DNA from: Molanna angustata
Lineage: Eukaryota; Arthropoda; Insecta; Trichoptera; Molannidae
Assembly: GCA_963576475.1 (NCBI GenBank)
Contig: OY754980.1
Coordinates: forward strand, 5,628,790-5,692,789
DNA length: 64,000 nt
Reading direction: 5' to 3'
The position numbers and the translations under genes are program-made. The first letter of the stretch is position 1; every line of letters starts with the position of its first letter. Under the pieces are notes generated by a model. The model did not search any database and was not told where the DNA came from. It was given only the letters and a program-made list of their open reading frames with translations. This document shows, one piece after another, positions 11,181 through 22,039 of this stretch.

Positions 11181-12588
11181 TACCTACCTGACATGACACT
11201 GGAATAAGAAGAACAGAATCGTACCTACATAATTTTAAATAAAAAAATCTCATGGCTTTTATACCTATACTCGTATACCTACCTACATTAAAACTGCAAA
11301 AGTATTTTATTTCCTTCACACCTGTATGTCAATATTTCAAATGCTTAGGTACCTATAAATATTTTGTAGGAGTAGGTATTATAAATTTTAATATATACAA
11401 AACATGCAATGTATTCATATGCCATTAAGTAGGTAAGTATATAAAAGTCTACTTCGTCTAGGTATACCTAAGTAATAATTTATTATTTATTTTTAAGTAG
11501 AGGCAGACATTTGGTAGGTATATAACTAAATGTACCTACACCTAAAAAATAAAAATAAAATTCATGTCACAAATCTATTTTTTTTTTATTTAAAATAATT
11601 ATTAAAATTATTAATTATTAAATAATTATTGAATCAAAAACCAAAATGTAGGTTATTAGTATGGTAGGTACCTATATAGATAGTTACCTACCTATATACC
11701 TACCATAAGGTCGCATTCAAAAATCCAACTTAAAAATTTCCAATTTAACTAATCTTATTTTTCAAAAGGAATCCTTAATTACAGATTTTCGTATGATTTT
11801 TTTTTAAAAACAATTACATAATTTTTAATGTTGTCATAAATATGATGCTGTGTGACATAAAAATACTATATAAATAAAATTATGAATATGTACAATATTT
11901 TTGGGTTAATAATACATTTTTATAGGTATATAAATGACAAAAATCTTACTAATATTGTAACTTCATGAATATTTCTTATGAAACCATTCATTTTCATTAT
12001 TTTGGTATAAAACTGGAGATGGTTAGCTTTTTTTATGTACAAAGGTTTTTTTTGTATTTTTATCGAGGTCACAGTATTTTATTTTTAAACGAATGTGATA
12101 ATATTATGTTCCTAGAGGTATTCACTTTTGTTTTCATAATCAACACATGTAAATAAATTAGCAGGTGTTTCACCTATTTCTACCTTTTTAGTGTTTTCTT
12201 GGTGATATATTTATTTGATTTCAAAACACTGTTAAAAAGTCAATTTATGCGAAAATGTCTACAATAATATAGTTAGTATATTAGTCTTGGTAGGTACCTA
12301 GGTGCCAGATAAAATCGAACATTTTGGTATTCAATATACCTACCTACCTACGTTATAAAACAGGGTAGAAAAAAAAAACAAATTAAAAAAACAGAATTAA
12401 ATGATCCAAAATCAAACGAATTCTGTATTTTCAATCAAAATTATTGTCAGAGTAGGTAGTAGGTAAAATTTAATAACTAAGAGTAGGTAAATAATTAGGT
12501 ACCTAATTATTTTAAATGCAAATAAAAAGGAATCTTATATATGTATCTAACTAAATGTGAATAAGTTGTGGATAATTTAAAGACTCAC
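11181..12588. other. Intronic AT-rich sequence
   Basis: Part of the 4.1-kb intron between the two host exons. It holds several GTAGGTACCTAC islands and low-complexity AT, with no other coding or repeat signal. Confidence 0.5.
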
Positions 12589-12729
12589 CTTCGTCTATTC
12601 TTCTTGATGCCTCTTCAAGGTCACCGTGGGCGTCTTTGAGTATTGCATACATCAGGGGCATCATCTCCCAAGAGTAGTGAAATTTTTCTAACAGCTTGTG
12701 ACAATTCTCCAGTAACGTTTCCAGTGAGG
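12589..12729 (-). CDS. Internal coding exon of unidentified host gene
   Basis: A 141-bp exon on the minus strand lies between acceptor TTTGTTCACAG (ending 12730) and donor GAAG|GTGAGT (12589|12588). Both junctions are phase 1, so it adds exactly 47 codons. It encodes SLETLLENCHKLLEK, FHYSWEMMPLMYAILKDA and HGDLEEASRRIDE, predicted to be largely amphipathic helix with many acidic residues. Its split last codon joins to the exon at 8418-8509 to give a continuous C-terminus ending RNSTRQYG-stop. Codon use and composition differ from the transposon ORFs nearby. Upstream exons must lie at higher coordinates but I could not find them. Family not recognised. Confidence 0.7.
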
Positions 12730-12810
12730 CTGTGAACAAATGAAAAAAAAAACTCGTCAGTGAAATCACATCGTGGGCGTACTGGTCACTTTAAAAAACA
12801 TAGGTATAAA

Positions 12811-13340
12811 CCTACCTACCTACCTACCTAACTCAATTTTTATTGAAAAATGGAAATATAGAAAATTTTATGAAGTCAGCACTTTTGTGGTGATGATGAT
12901 GATGTTGATCAGGAGTCCGAATATCCATAATATCTGATGACTGATAACCTAGTGACAAGGATCAGGTAGGATATCCAACTATAATTTGTATTTATTTCAC
13001 AAGGACATATTCATTTTAAAAAAATGTTAAAAATCACAAGGAAGTAATAAATTTATTTTAAAGGTAGGTACCTACCTACCTACCTACCTAACTCAATTTT
13101 TATTGAAAAATGGAAATATAGAAAATTTTATGAAGTCAGCACTTTCTTTGGTGGTGATGATGATGATGTTGATCAGGAGTCCGAATATCCATAATATCTG
13201 ATGACTGATAACCTAGTGACAAGGATCAGGTAGGATATCCAACTATAATTTGTATTTATTTCACAAGGACATATTCATTTTAAAAAAATGTTAAAAATCA
13301 CAAGGAAGTAATAAATTTATTTTAAAGGTAGGTACCTACC
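12811..13340 (+). repeat. Tandem duplication, ~260-bp unit, 2 copies
   Basis: The stretch beginning ACTCAATTTTTATTGAAAAA at 12831 repeats at 13091, with a period of 260. Copies are nearly identical; the second has 4 extra bases after AGCACTTT. Each begins and ends in GTAG/CTAC islands, suggesting unequal exchange between the islands. Each contains a (GAT)n tract and ACAAGGACATATTCATTTT, which resembles the 3' end of SINE family B. Confidence 0.9.
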
Positions 13341-13485
13341 TACGTAGATAGGTAACGTTACTTTATCGATTATAGACTAAAGTAGGTAGGTACCTAGGTA
13401 CTATTTATTCGATTCTATTAAAATTTTGCAAATTTGTATGTATAATACTCAATTAGAACCCATTTGATTTTAAAGGAAGTGACCC

Positions 13486-13690
13486 CAAGCTCAGGAAAAT
13501 TAAAATTTGAAATTTTTATTTTCAAATAAGTAGGTAAAAACGCACATCACTTTCATAAAATGGCATCGAAGAGTTATCAAGTTTTCATATTAAAATATTT
13601 GAATAAAAAAATAATTTAACAAACTCATTTCATGAAAATGCTGAATATTGTCCATACAAAATTTGAATACTTTATAGAATGGAAACTCGG
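13486..13690 (-). repeat. Dispersed repeat shared with 30930-31140
   Basis: Its reverse complement shares AAAGTATTCAAATT, GCATTTTCATGAAAT, AGTTTGTTAAATTATTT and GATGCCATT in the same order with the plus-strand stretch at 30930-31140. No coding potential; class unknown. Confidence 0.55.
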
Positions 13691-14269
13691 TACCAACCAA
13701 CCTATTTTCTGTAATCCTACAAATAACTATAAGAAATAAATAATGTGTTCCTGTAAATTAATGAATAAAGAAAATAAAATGATGAGTTCTTTTTGTGTTT
13801 ATTACTTAATCTTAGATACCTACTATTATGAGTAGGTAAAGAACAACTTTGAAGAACACTAAAAATCGTTCATATGACTACAGGTAAGTACCTACTACCT
13901 ACCTAAGTACCTACTAACCTATATATCTATAAGACGATAATCAAGCAAAAAATACAAAATTCCACACCAACACCGACACTAATGTGTGAGAAAAAAATAT
14001 GCAGTTATAGAATGCAGGGGAAAAGACAATCTATTTATCAGAAAAAGGTAATGCATGATTAATTTATTATTTGCAAGATTCGCCACTGCGTTCTAAATAT
14101 TTAACCATGGTAGCAAAGTAGTTATATGAAATAATTATATTGGTAGATAAAAATGTATCCAATTAAATATCAAACGTTATCACTGGATGGATTAGGTACC
14201 TAATTACTTTGTCAATCAACCTTCTCCATAATTGATTGAAAAATAGGGACTCTCCTAACGCAATACTAT

Positions 14270-14600
14270 AGTTATATAGCTCCCCTCCCCTTCCCCATTT
14301 CTCGTCCATTTTTTATAGGCAGTTGTACGACGGCATGTTGTCAACACTTTCGCTTTTTCCTTTAACACGCCCCCCCACCGCACGGCGGGGCGGGACAAGA
14401 AGAGGCCACGCCCACGCGGCGTGATTGGTCCGCGCTGCTGGCTCCATCTCCCTCGCACGTTTTTCCCCTCGTCGTTATTTATGAAGAGCAATCATACCTT
14501 TTTTATTCAGGTCCGCGTTAAGAGCGTGCGTACTACCTACAGCTGCACTTGCGTAAATTGCAACCGTCCTCGTCACTCTCGCACGAAACAGGGCATACTG
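14270..14600. promoter_or_regulatory. GC-rich promoter-like island
   Basis: By far the most GC-rich stretch of the window. Read on the minus strand it has a CCAAT motif (GGACCAATCAC, near 14423-14433), a GC box (GGGCGTGGCC, near 14405-14414) and then CCTATAAAAAATGG (14308-14320), which suits a TATA box with a start near 14285. On the plus strand TTATTTATG (about 14476) is followed about 30 bases on by ATTCAG (about 14508), so it might be bidirectional. It lies 1.6 kb upstream of the minus-strand exon at 12589-12729 and could be that gene's promoter (inference). The minus ORF across it is not convincing. Confidence 0.4.
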
Positions 14601-14679
14601 GAGAGTGATGAAACAACACTTTATTTTTGTACCTACAAGTGACAATAGACTCTACCTACTTGTTTATTATAACTAATTG

Positions 14680-14908
14680 TCGGCATTCGTCGCTCAGTTG
14701 GTTAGGTATCTGACTGCTGATCCAAGGGTCCCGGGTTCGATTCCCGGTGGAGACACAGTTTTTAAAATTGTATTTTCAATCTGGATCTTTGAGACGATTA
14801 ATATCGTAAGTCTCCAGAATGTGGCAACCTGTTATTGGGTGTGTGTTAAATAATTATTTGACATAGCACCTGTTACGCGAGAAGCTACATGGAATAAATA
14901 AATAAATA
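14680..14908 (+). repeat. SINE family A, near-complete copy
   Basis: The tRNA-derived head reads CGGCATTCGTCGCTCAGTTG, then TCTGACTGCTGATCC and GGGTTCGATTCCCGGTGGAG, with A- and B-box motifs. The tRNA-unrelated body holds GAGACGATTAATATCG and CCAGAATGTGGCAAC, and the 3' end is (AAAT)n. The body matches copies at 17591, 30247, 53690, 56371 and 56582. It is a SINE, not a functional tRNA gene: the head runs straight into the body. Confidence 0.9.
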
Positions 14909-15000
14909 TACCTACCTATCAGATTATTTTAAGAATAGGTAGCTACGTAATATTATAAATGAGTGCTAGGTTCCTAGGAAGGCACTGATTATAAGTAGGT

Positions 15001-15174
15001 GGCAGGAGAAGTAGAGGCAGGCCCAAGCTAAGATGGCTGGACGATACAGAAGACGATATGAGAGCAATCGGAATGACAAACTGGAGGAGAGCGGTGGAGG
15101 ACAGGGACGGCTGGAGAAGGATTCTGGAGGAGGCCAGGGCCCACACAGGGCTGTAGCGCCAATGATGATGATGA
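15001..15174 (+). pseudogene. LINE C-terminal tail
   Basis: Open from 15001: GGRRSRGRPKLRWLDDTEDD, then NWRRAVEDRDGWRRILEEAR and AHTGL with a TAG stop at 15154-15156. A (GAT)n microsatellite follows at 15161-15174. This is the standard C-terminus and 3' end of a non-LTR retrotransposon. Heavily 5'-truncated; the reading frame of the remnant is intact. Confidence 0.85.
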
Positions 15175-15696
15175 TATCTACCTAGGTAGGTAGGTATAAC
15201 AGACGCCGGTATCAGACAATTTGTAGAAATTGGTAGTTTTGCAAATTATCTGTTGGTTTACAATAAACACTACTGTTAAGGTTCATAAACACATAGGTAC
15301 CTAGGTACGAAATAGATTCATATGTAGGTACCTACATACCTACCTCTAAGTTTATCACTTTTTTTATTTTAAAAGTCTACCGAATTGTACCATTCCCAGT
15401 GCCTTAGACAGAGACACGCGCCATTCTACCTGTAACCGTTTACCTGAGAGAACTTGTGACGTTTCGCGCTATTTTCTTATAGAATTCATTGATTGATTTT
15501 TAAGGTATAAATACATTTATCATAGTTATTTTGTAAAATAATACTAATTTTCGCGTTCTTTGATAGCTTGACATTAATCCTTAGGTATATACTTTAGCAT
15601 TCACAGTTTCACTTTTTAAATATACCTATTTTTGTCAAAAATATGTTGATTTTGGGTAATGCCATACATTTTGTACGGTATTAGCCGCAACATGTT

Positions 15697-16150
15697 TTGG
15701 TGACTTTTCATGATGTGACGAAGAGAAGAGGAAAAAGATCAAAGCAACACATCTACTACTCCTATGAAGGATATTTTAGAGGAATCTACTTCTATGAAGG
15801 ATATATTAGAGACCGCAGCTATGAAAAAAACATTGAAGAACATCAAACAAGAGAAAACCAAACTAAACAAAGACGCAAAGAAAGTCACACCAAAAATCAG
15901 AAAGAAAGATAAGAAAAAATTTGATGATGATACTACGGCAATGGTTCTTCATGACGACGACGATAATGACGTAGCGAACTACGATGAAGGACTACTGGGC
16001 GTAGGTAATGAGTTATGTAGAATTTGTGGAGAATTTGGCAAGGATAATTAACTCTGTTATAGTTGCATATCCTGTGCTCAATGGGTGCATGCGCTAAGCA
16101 GCGACAAAAAGGTCCCAGATGGTTACATCAGTAGTTTGTGTAAACCATAA
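15697..16150 (+). pseudogene. Possible pogo/Tigger-like transposase relic
   Basis: Frame 15764-16051 is lysine-rich then acidic (KKDKKKFDDDTTAMVLHDDD) and ends in ELCRICGEFGKDN before a TAA. Past the stop the same frame continues with CYSCISCAQWVHALSSDKK and GYISSLCKP, giving a Cys-pair/His arrangement like the C-terminal zinc-binding segment of some insect pogo/Tigger-type transposases (recollection). An upstream frame shift separates it from VTKRRGKRSK. No DDE core is visible. The assignment is tentative; a host zinc-finger pseudogene is the alternative. Confidence 0.4.
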
Positions 16151-16369
16151 CTCAGTGTACGGTATTAGCCTACTTCAGGTAATACCGTAGGTACTTTCCA
16201 CTTTTTTAAGTAGGTATGTTTAAAAAAACATTTTTTATAAGTTTTTATTCTTTTTTAAGACACCATTGTAAAACCAATAAAATTACTGCGAAAATGTATT
16301 TTATTGAACGTGTATTTCTGTATAGTTATGACATAATTTCTGCTGAGATGTTGTGTAGTTTTGCTGCCT

Positions 16370-16880
16370 TACAAATTATATGAAATGATGTCGTCACTAA
16401 ATTCAATTTTTATAAAAAGTTCTGCTACAATGTTCAAATTTTTTATAGAAAATTAACTTATCTAGTTGGGGTATTTCGGCTTTTTCGATATTTTTAAAAT
16501 TTGGAAATATAGGCAGTTAAACACATAAATTTATCATAAAAAAATTTTTCTTAATAAAAAATATTTGAGAAACTCTGGAACTTTTTAAAAAAATAAATTG
16601 GAGATTTCGTAAAGGTAGGTATGTCTATATTTATACCATTTTTCAGCGTTCTATCTTTTATGGTTTTTGAGATATAACTATGGAAAAATAAAGTAAAAAT
16701 TCAAGAAAAAAAAGTTGAAAACCCCTGACTGAAACAAAATTATAAAATTCTGAGTATAAATGTTTTGTAGGCCTATAACTTTCTTTACCTAACTATATAT
16801 ATTCTGAAATTTTAGGCTCTGTGCATTGAGCGGATTAAAAGTTCTAAGGGACACACACACAGTCTCTAAGTTGGTGAAGC
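16370..16880 (+). repeat. Dispersed repeat, family Q
   Basis: Shares GATGTCGTCACTAAATTC, TATCTAGTTGGG, GAAACTCTGGAA, CCCCTGACTGAAAC, TTTTGTAGGCCTATAAC and CATTGAGCGGATTAAAAGTT with 28993-29540, and more weakly with the minus strand of 41440-41930. Non-coding. The ACACACACA stretch followed by a TCTA(A/G)-type end recalls non-autonomous Helitrons, but diagnostic ends are not clear. Confidence 0.6.
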
Positions 16881-17315
16881 CTCTATAAGATGGTGTTTCT
16901 TGACTTCAAAGTTGAAAAAACCGTGAAAAATATAGATCTGACATACAAATCTCGCGTATCTTAGCTTGATACTTTGTCGATATGGTACCTAAGATAAATA
17001 ATTTCTCTTGTGCCTACAAATCGATAGTTGGAAAACAATTATAAAGAGAAAGTAAGGAAAACAAGGTAAACATAAAAATCAAACATTATAGTTCAAATAA
17101 TATAGTTTTATTGCAATGTTCATCTACTGAATGATTTTTATTGTAGGTACCTAGGTAGGGACCTACCTATAAAAATATCGCAGGATGTTCGTGTGAAAAC
17201 TAGAAAGAACTATGCCTGATTTCACTTTTATTTTTAAATCCCATGAAAAAATAAACGATTATAAAAAAATAAATATGAAGATGTAGGTAGTAGCAGAAAA
17301 AGGTCAACAATATTT

Positions 17316-17747
17316 TTCAGCCATCTTGGCTCAGTACCTAATTTAGATTCAGCACTCCTGAACCAAAGGTCCCGGTTTTAATTTTTTTTTTTGTATTTTT
17401 TTTTTTTTTTAAAATGAATAACTATGTCCTTGTTAAACAAGAACATATCTATACATCTTCCTACGTTCCCTAAAATAAGCAAATAAATGCTTGTGCTATA
17501 GGTGAACGAAATCGGTCGAGGCAGGATTCGAACTCGCGATCACTGGATTACTAGCCCAGCGCGCTAACCGCTCTGCCACATCCACCCATCTATTCCCGGT
17601 GGAGATTCCCGGTGGAGATACATATCTATTGTGTTTTCAATCAGGATATGTGAGACGATTAGGTAATAAGTATAAGCTTCCAGAATGTGGCGACTTGTAC
17701 TTACCTAATTTGGTGAGTGTTAAATCAATATTTCACATGATAGGTAG
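17316..17747 (+). repeat. SINE family A copy split by SINE B
   Basis: The head (CAGCCATCTTGGCTCAG ... CCAAAGGTCCCGGTTT) runs to about 17384. The rest (ATTCCCGGTGGAGATT, GAGACGATTAGG, CCAGAATGTGGCGAC) resumes at about 17591. The break falls inside the B-box and is filled by a minus-strand SINE of another family. Confidence 0.8.
17396..17588 (-). repeat. SINE family B inserted in SINE A
   Basis: Reverse complement: GTGGCAGAGCGGTTAGCGCG, then GGGCTAGTAATCCAGTGATC, then GAGTTCGAATCCTGCCTCG (B-box-like). The body has GAACGTAGGAAGATGTAT and AACAAGGACATAG, ending in an A/T-rich tail. A second tRNA-derived family; other copies lie at 25910 and 43140. Confidence 0.85.
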
Positions 17748-18480
17748 GTACCTACGTATATGTCAGTTGCCCAATATGCAAAGCCATAAAAATATTTTGG
17801 GGATGAATTTAAGCAAGAGAGGGTCATAATATTTTTCTGTCAAAGCGTCCATCAATCATCGTTCATCAGAAATGTTCAACGTCATAAATTCTCAAAAAAA
17901 TATTTCCCGGATGATGTTTGATACAAACAATTGGTTTTACGGCACAACATAAAGCTTAGCATCCGCTTATTTTGGTACTTACCTACCTACCCATAGGCCC
18001 ATTTCAACCCCATTCACAAGTAGTAGCGACATAAAGTTCACCCCTAAACAGCCGCAATATACATACTTACCACCCCTAATGAAACTGTGGACAAATCTTG
18101 ATCCCGTTTTACTGTGGGAAGAATGTTCAATTTGAAAATTATTATTTGTGTTCAAGTTGAACACGCTGTAAGAAAATTATTATTTGAGTTGAAAATTGAA
18201 TAAGTCCGCCACACGATGTAAAAATATTGTGTTCAAGTTGAACACGCTGTAAGAAAATCATTATGTATTCAAGTTGAACACGCTGTAAGAGAGATGTCAT
18301 CAACAGAATAAAAGTGATCGCATTGAAAATATGATGGCCACATACGAAATAAAAATATGTACCTTTCAGATCTGACAGGAACGGAACATTGAGATATTTT
18401 TCTGTGAGACACTAACTTAGAAAATTGTGGTTCTAATATTTTCTATATACCAATTTGAGCCGGGAGAGATGCTGGGTACC
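17748..18480. other. Non-coding with a 3-copy short repeat
   Basis: TTCAAGTTGAACACGCTGTA occurs at 18151, 18232 and 18268 with irregular spacing (81 and 36 bases). It has a short internal TTCAAGTTGAA palindrome. Nothing else recognised. Confidence 0.6.
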
Positions 18481-18489
18481 TACATACCT

Positions 18490-18570
18490 ATAAGATAATG
18501 CAACGGGCATCTCACATAGTTCAGCAATGAGGTTCACCTCACCACACATTCTGAATGTAGTCCATTTTTA
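18490..18570 (-). repeat. Family Z repeat fragment
   Basis: TAGTTCAGCAATGAGGTTCA followed by CATTCTGAATG matches the family Z copies at 49620, 51056, 51480 and 62035. Confidence 0.5.
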
Positions 18571-20850
18571 GATGCGATCAGGCTGATGGATAGGTTTATT
18601 TTAATATCTATATACCTATTAATACGTGAAGCTAAAACGTTAAGTATAATTCCCGGATAAATGGGCGCACGGACGAGTTTGAGATTTGGCATACTTAAAG
18701 TTTATATGGAGGAGGACTGCAGAAAAATAATATTAATACATGTTATAAGTAGGTATATTAAATAAAATAAATAAAAATAAAATAAAATATTATGCGTTAT
18801 AAATAAATTGAATCAAATAAAAAATATTTCATTATTTTTTTTAAATATTGTATTAATAGTTTTGTTGGAATTGCAAATGATCATTTTACCCAGAGGGATC
18901 ATTCAGAGCAGGTTACCTCTACTGTAGGTACAGACACATATAAAACCATAACGATATAACTGTAATTAGTATAGGTACTAAATTTGTTTCAATACCAACA
19001 TAACGGGATGCTATCAATAAAAGAGTTAACTTAGATATTATTCAGTTTTAATTATCCATCTGATTTTCCATAACATGGCATGCGAATGCGGGGAGACGTA
19101 GAACATGTCGCACCTGCTGAATGTCAAGCAAATGAAAATGCAAATGTGGCTGAAAATTATATACTGGATGGACACAATACAAATAAGTAGATGGATGATC
19201 TTGGACACGGAAAGTAAATAGATACCAAAGTTATGATTTTCCAATAAAATGGTGTTGGTGATCTACATTAGGTAGGTATATAAGTATTTGTGGTTAGTTA
19301 AATGTGGGTATAATAATATATTAGGTAGTTGTTACTGTTCATTCCCTCGCTGCTGCATTCCTCGGAATCGTAAATTTGCTATCAAGTTAGTCATCCACGC
19401 CCGCCTGGATGAGTTTTATGGACAGCGGGTACATCCTATGCCATTTTATACCTATTCTCCCGTCCCTTACTTGCCTTAGGTATTAATAATAATATTTGGT
19501 TCATCACACCACCGTTGTACATTTATGCGACATTTTACCATAAATTACAATTTACGGCTGTACACAGAACCACCGCAAGGAACAATATCAGAGACTCGCA
19601 TATATACAGTAGGGTATTGATGGTGCTGCTCAATCAAAGTCTAACGTTATCGTTATTATTCGTTATTATATCCTATATAGGTACGTCTCGTGGCCTTTAA
19701 ATTACTTTAAATATGTGTTGCGGCTATAGGATAGCAGCAGTACCTACGTTTGGCAGATCGTAATAGATGTCTGTAATTAGGTACCTACATAAAATAAGTC
19801 AATTTGTTTTGGGTATAGGGTGGTTACTTAATAAACTCTTGGCAACGTATGATGGAAATTTTAACGTTTGACAGCTAAGCGTGGGGGAACAAATACAGTA
19901 TAAGGTACTTCATTGTGTACAGAATTACCTATGCCTATTTAATGAAGTAACTACCGCATTTATCAATAATTACGAAACTATGAGAGTCCTACTGTCAAAA
20001 ACGCCATCGTACGTTGCCGTTAGTATAGAAATTTTACATAATATGAAAACCATAATAACTACAAAAAAAGTAATGAATTTATTACCCTAATCCACTGTGT
20101 AATCCATTACCTTAATCCATTTATTACCCTAATCCATAACGTCTAAAACGAAATTTTATAAATGGGGATCTTGATAGATGCTGGTAGACCTACATAGAAG
20201 TCGAAGCTCAATTTCGGTGGCCGAACAACTCCACTCCACCAATTTTAAATTACATAGTTTTTTCAACTTTCACCAAGATCTTTCTGATCATCGGAGTATG
20301 TTATTGATAGGTATTATCTTGTTTTTAATAAATATTTAAAATTTTGTAATCAGTAGGTAATCATAATATACCAAATAACATTCTTGACAAACTTAAAAAA
20401 AAGAAAAGGAAATATTTATGAGTTGTTGAATAGAAAAAAGTTGACATGATTTAATGTAAAACAGTTGGTATTCTTGGCTCATAAACTCTCAAAGTATTTT
20501 CTTGTTTTTATTACTTTTGTTTTACAGGACAACGGAATACTTTTATGGACCGAAATGTAATTAAAATTACAAACGACAATTTGGAGGGAAATTACATTCA
20601 AAAATTAAAACATCAAGGGTATAATTAATATTTTTTATTGGCATTAATCCAACTGTCGATTTCTCTAAATAAATCGATATTATTAACCTTTTTCATGTGT
20701 GAGAGAATAATATTGGTATGCATACTTTTTCCAACTTTGATGTCAAAAAACACCAACTTCGCAGGCTTAGCAGCATATGTATGTGTTATCCACAACTGTC
20801 GATAACGATGATTTTTTACATGTTTTAGATAGGTAACATACTTAGATTAC
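18571..20850. other. AT-rich stretch, nothing certain
   Basis: Holds a few GTAGGTACCTAC islands and short ORFs (19288-19479, 19881-20090) without recognisable motifs or splice context. Confidence 0.4.
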
Positions 20851-20859
20851 ATATTGATT

Positions 20860-20898
20860 CCCAAAGTAATCTAGGTATCATACTTAGATTACTTTGGG
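20860..20898. other. Perfect 14-bp-stem hairpin
   Basis: CCCAAAGTAATCTA (20860-20873) and TAGATTACTTTGGG (20885-20898) are exact reverse complements around an 11-base loop. A partial third copy (TACTTAGATTAC) lies at 20839-20850. Confidence 0.8.
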
Positions 20899-21069
20899 AT
20901 GTAGTTTAAATTCGCCGTCAATATAGTTCGTTGTGTATGTTCTCAGATGATCGTAATATTTCTTCACCCCTGTCGCATCATACCTCACCCCCGCTCATAT
21001 ATTTTTGTTTTTGTAAACTCCCCCTTAATGGGAAAAAAGTGTCGTCAAACATAGTCATATAATCTTTCA

Positions 21070-21265
21070 ATAGATGGCAGTGTGAACAAATCTGGACACC
21101 TGTATTACGCATCAAAAGAAAATACCACACTCAATCATCGTTTCATTTTCAGTGTGACGTGTTCCACGGATATAAGAACACGAAAATTTAAATTATAAAA
21201 TGCGTATTCTCCATCCATCTATGAGAATGACAATAAATCTTTTTTAACGCCATCTATTGAGAAAT
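21070..21265. repeat. Possible small inverted-repeat element
   Basis: TCAATAGATGGC near 21068 faces GCCATCTATTGA near 21249, the motif also found inside family H copies. The interior is AT-rich and non-coding. Might be a divergent family H relative. Confidence 0.35.
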
Positions 21266-22039
21266 TGAGAAATTATACAGGAAACAAGTTCACAAACAAG
21301 ATAAATTTGTATTACCATTAGTATCAAGGGAATCTGCAATAACTTACCTGCTTTAGTTATAACAAGGAATAACTTTGTTTGTTTGTATTTATGATAGAGT
21401 TTCAAATAGACAATGTTGAGAGTTGATAAAAGTTTCACGAAGAATAAGCTAATTAATAATATTTTATTTACCGACTTAAAAAAGGAGGTAATCAATTCAT
21501 CAATATTCAGCGATAATTCTTTACAACGTTGACATATGTCGATGATTTTTTTAAATTAGAAAGAAGGTATCGCGTGACTAGTTCCATTTGATTTTGGCCA
21601 AGATCTGATGACAGAATCCATAAGGAATCCACCAAAGTCTGAAATCTCCTTAAAAACGTTTTAATGACTATTAATGAGATTTCAATTAATATTTATTGGT
21701 TATTTGACTGCGTAACAAAACAAGGAAAATAGCTACATCCACCTCCACCCGCTTTGCATATGGGTATTGAAAACGGCCTCTTCGCAGAACGCTAGTATAA
21801 GAAAGAAAAATAATGCATGGCACGAAGCTCCTCTAGACTCATTGTCTCGGCACAAATAACAATCAACGACATGGATTGTCGTGAGATTAGTTCAAGCCTG
21901 TGACTGTGAAAAACTGGGCATCAGAGAGTTGACCGGGGATACTTATGGAATTTCGTATTCAGCAGTACGTATTTAGCAGTAATGTCAGATAAAAGGGCAC
22001 CATAACCATGGCAAAACAATTTGAAGGCTGCAAAGTTCT

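Larger units (their letters stand above)
9001..20400. repeat. Region rich in palindromic GTAGGTACCTAC islands
   Basis: Short arrays of GTAG/CTAC tetramers meeting in the palindrome GGTACC recur many times, for example near 9297, 9540, 9670, 11172, 12296, 13063, 13330, 13388, 15300, 15325, 17145 and 17743. They are sparse elsewhere in the window. They are dispersed, not one array. Such motifs are familiar from some lepidopteran genomes (recollection); their origin is not evident here. Confidence 0.65.

Noticed and set aside
14255..14491. Arg/Gly-rich minus ORF
   Set aside because: Open because of GC-rich composition over the promoter-like island; no motif and it overlaps the TATA-like element.
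14680..14755. tRNA gene
   Set aside because: Head of a SINE: it continues into the shared SINE body and recurs as SINE copies elsewhere.
17510..17588. tRNA gene on the minus strand
   Set aside because: Head of SINE family B with its usual body and A/T-rich tail.
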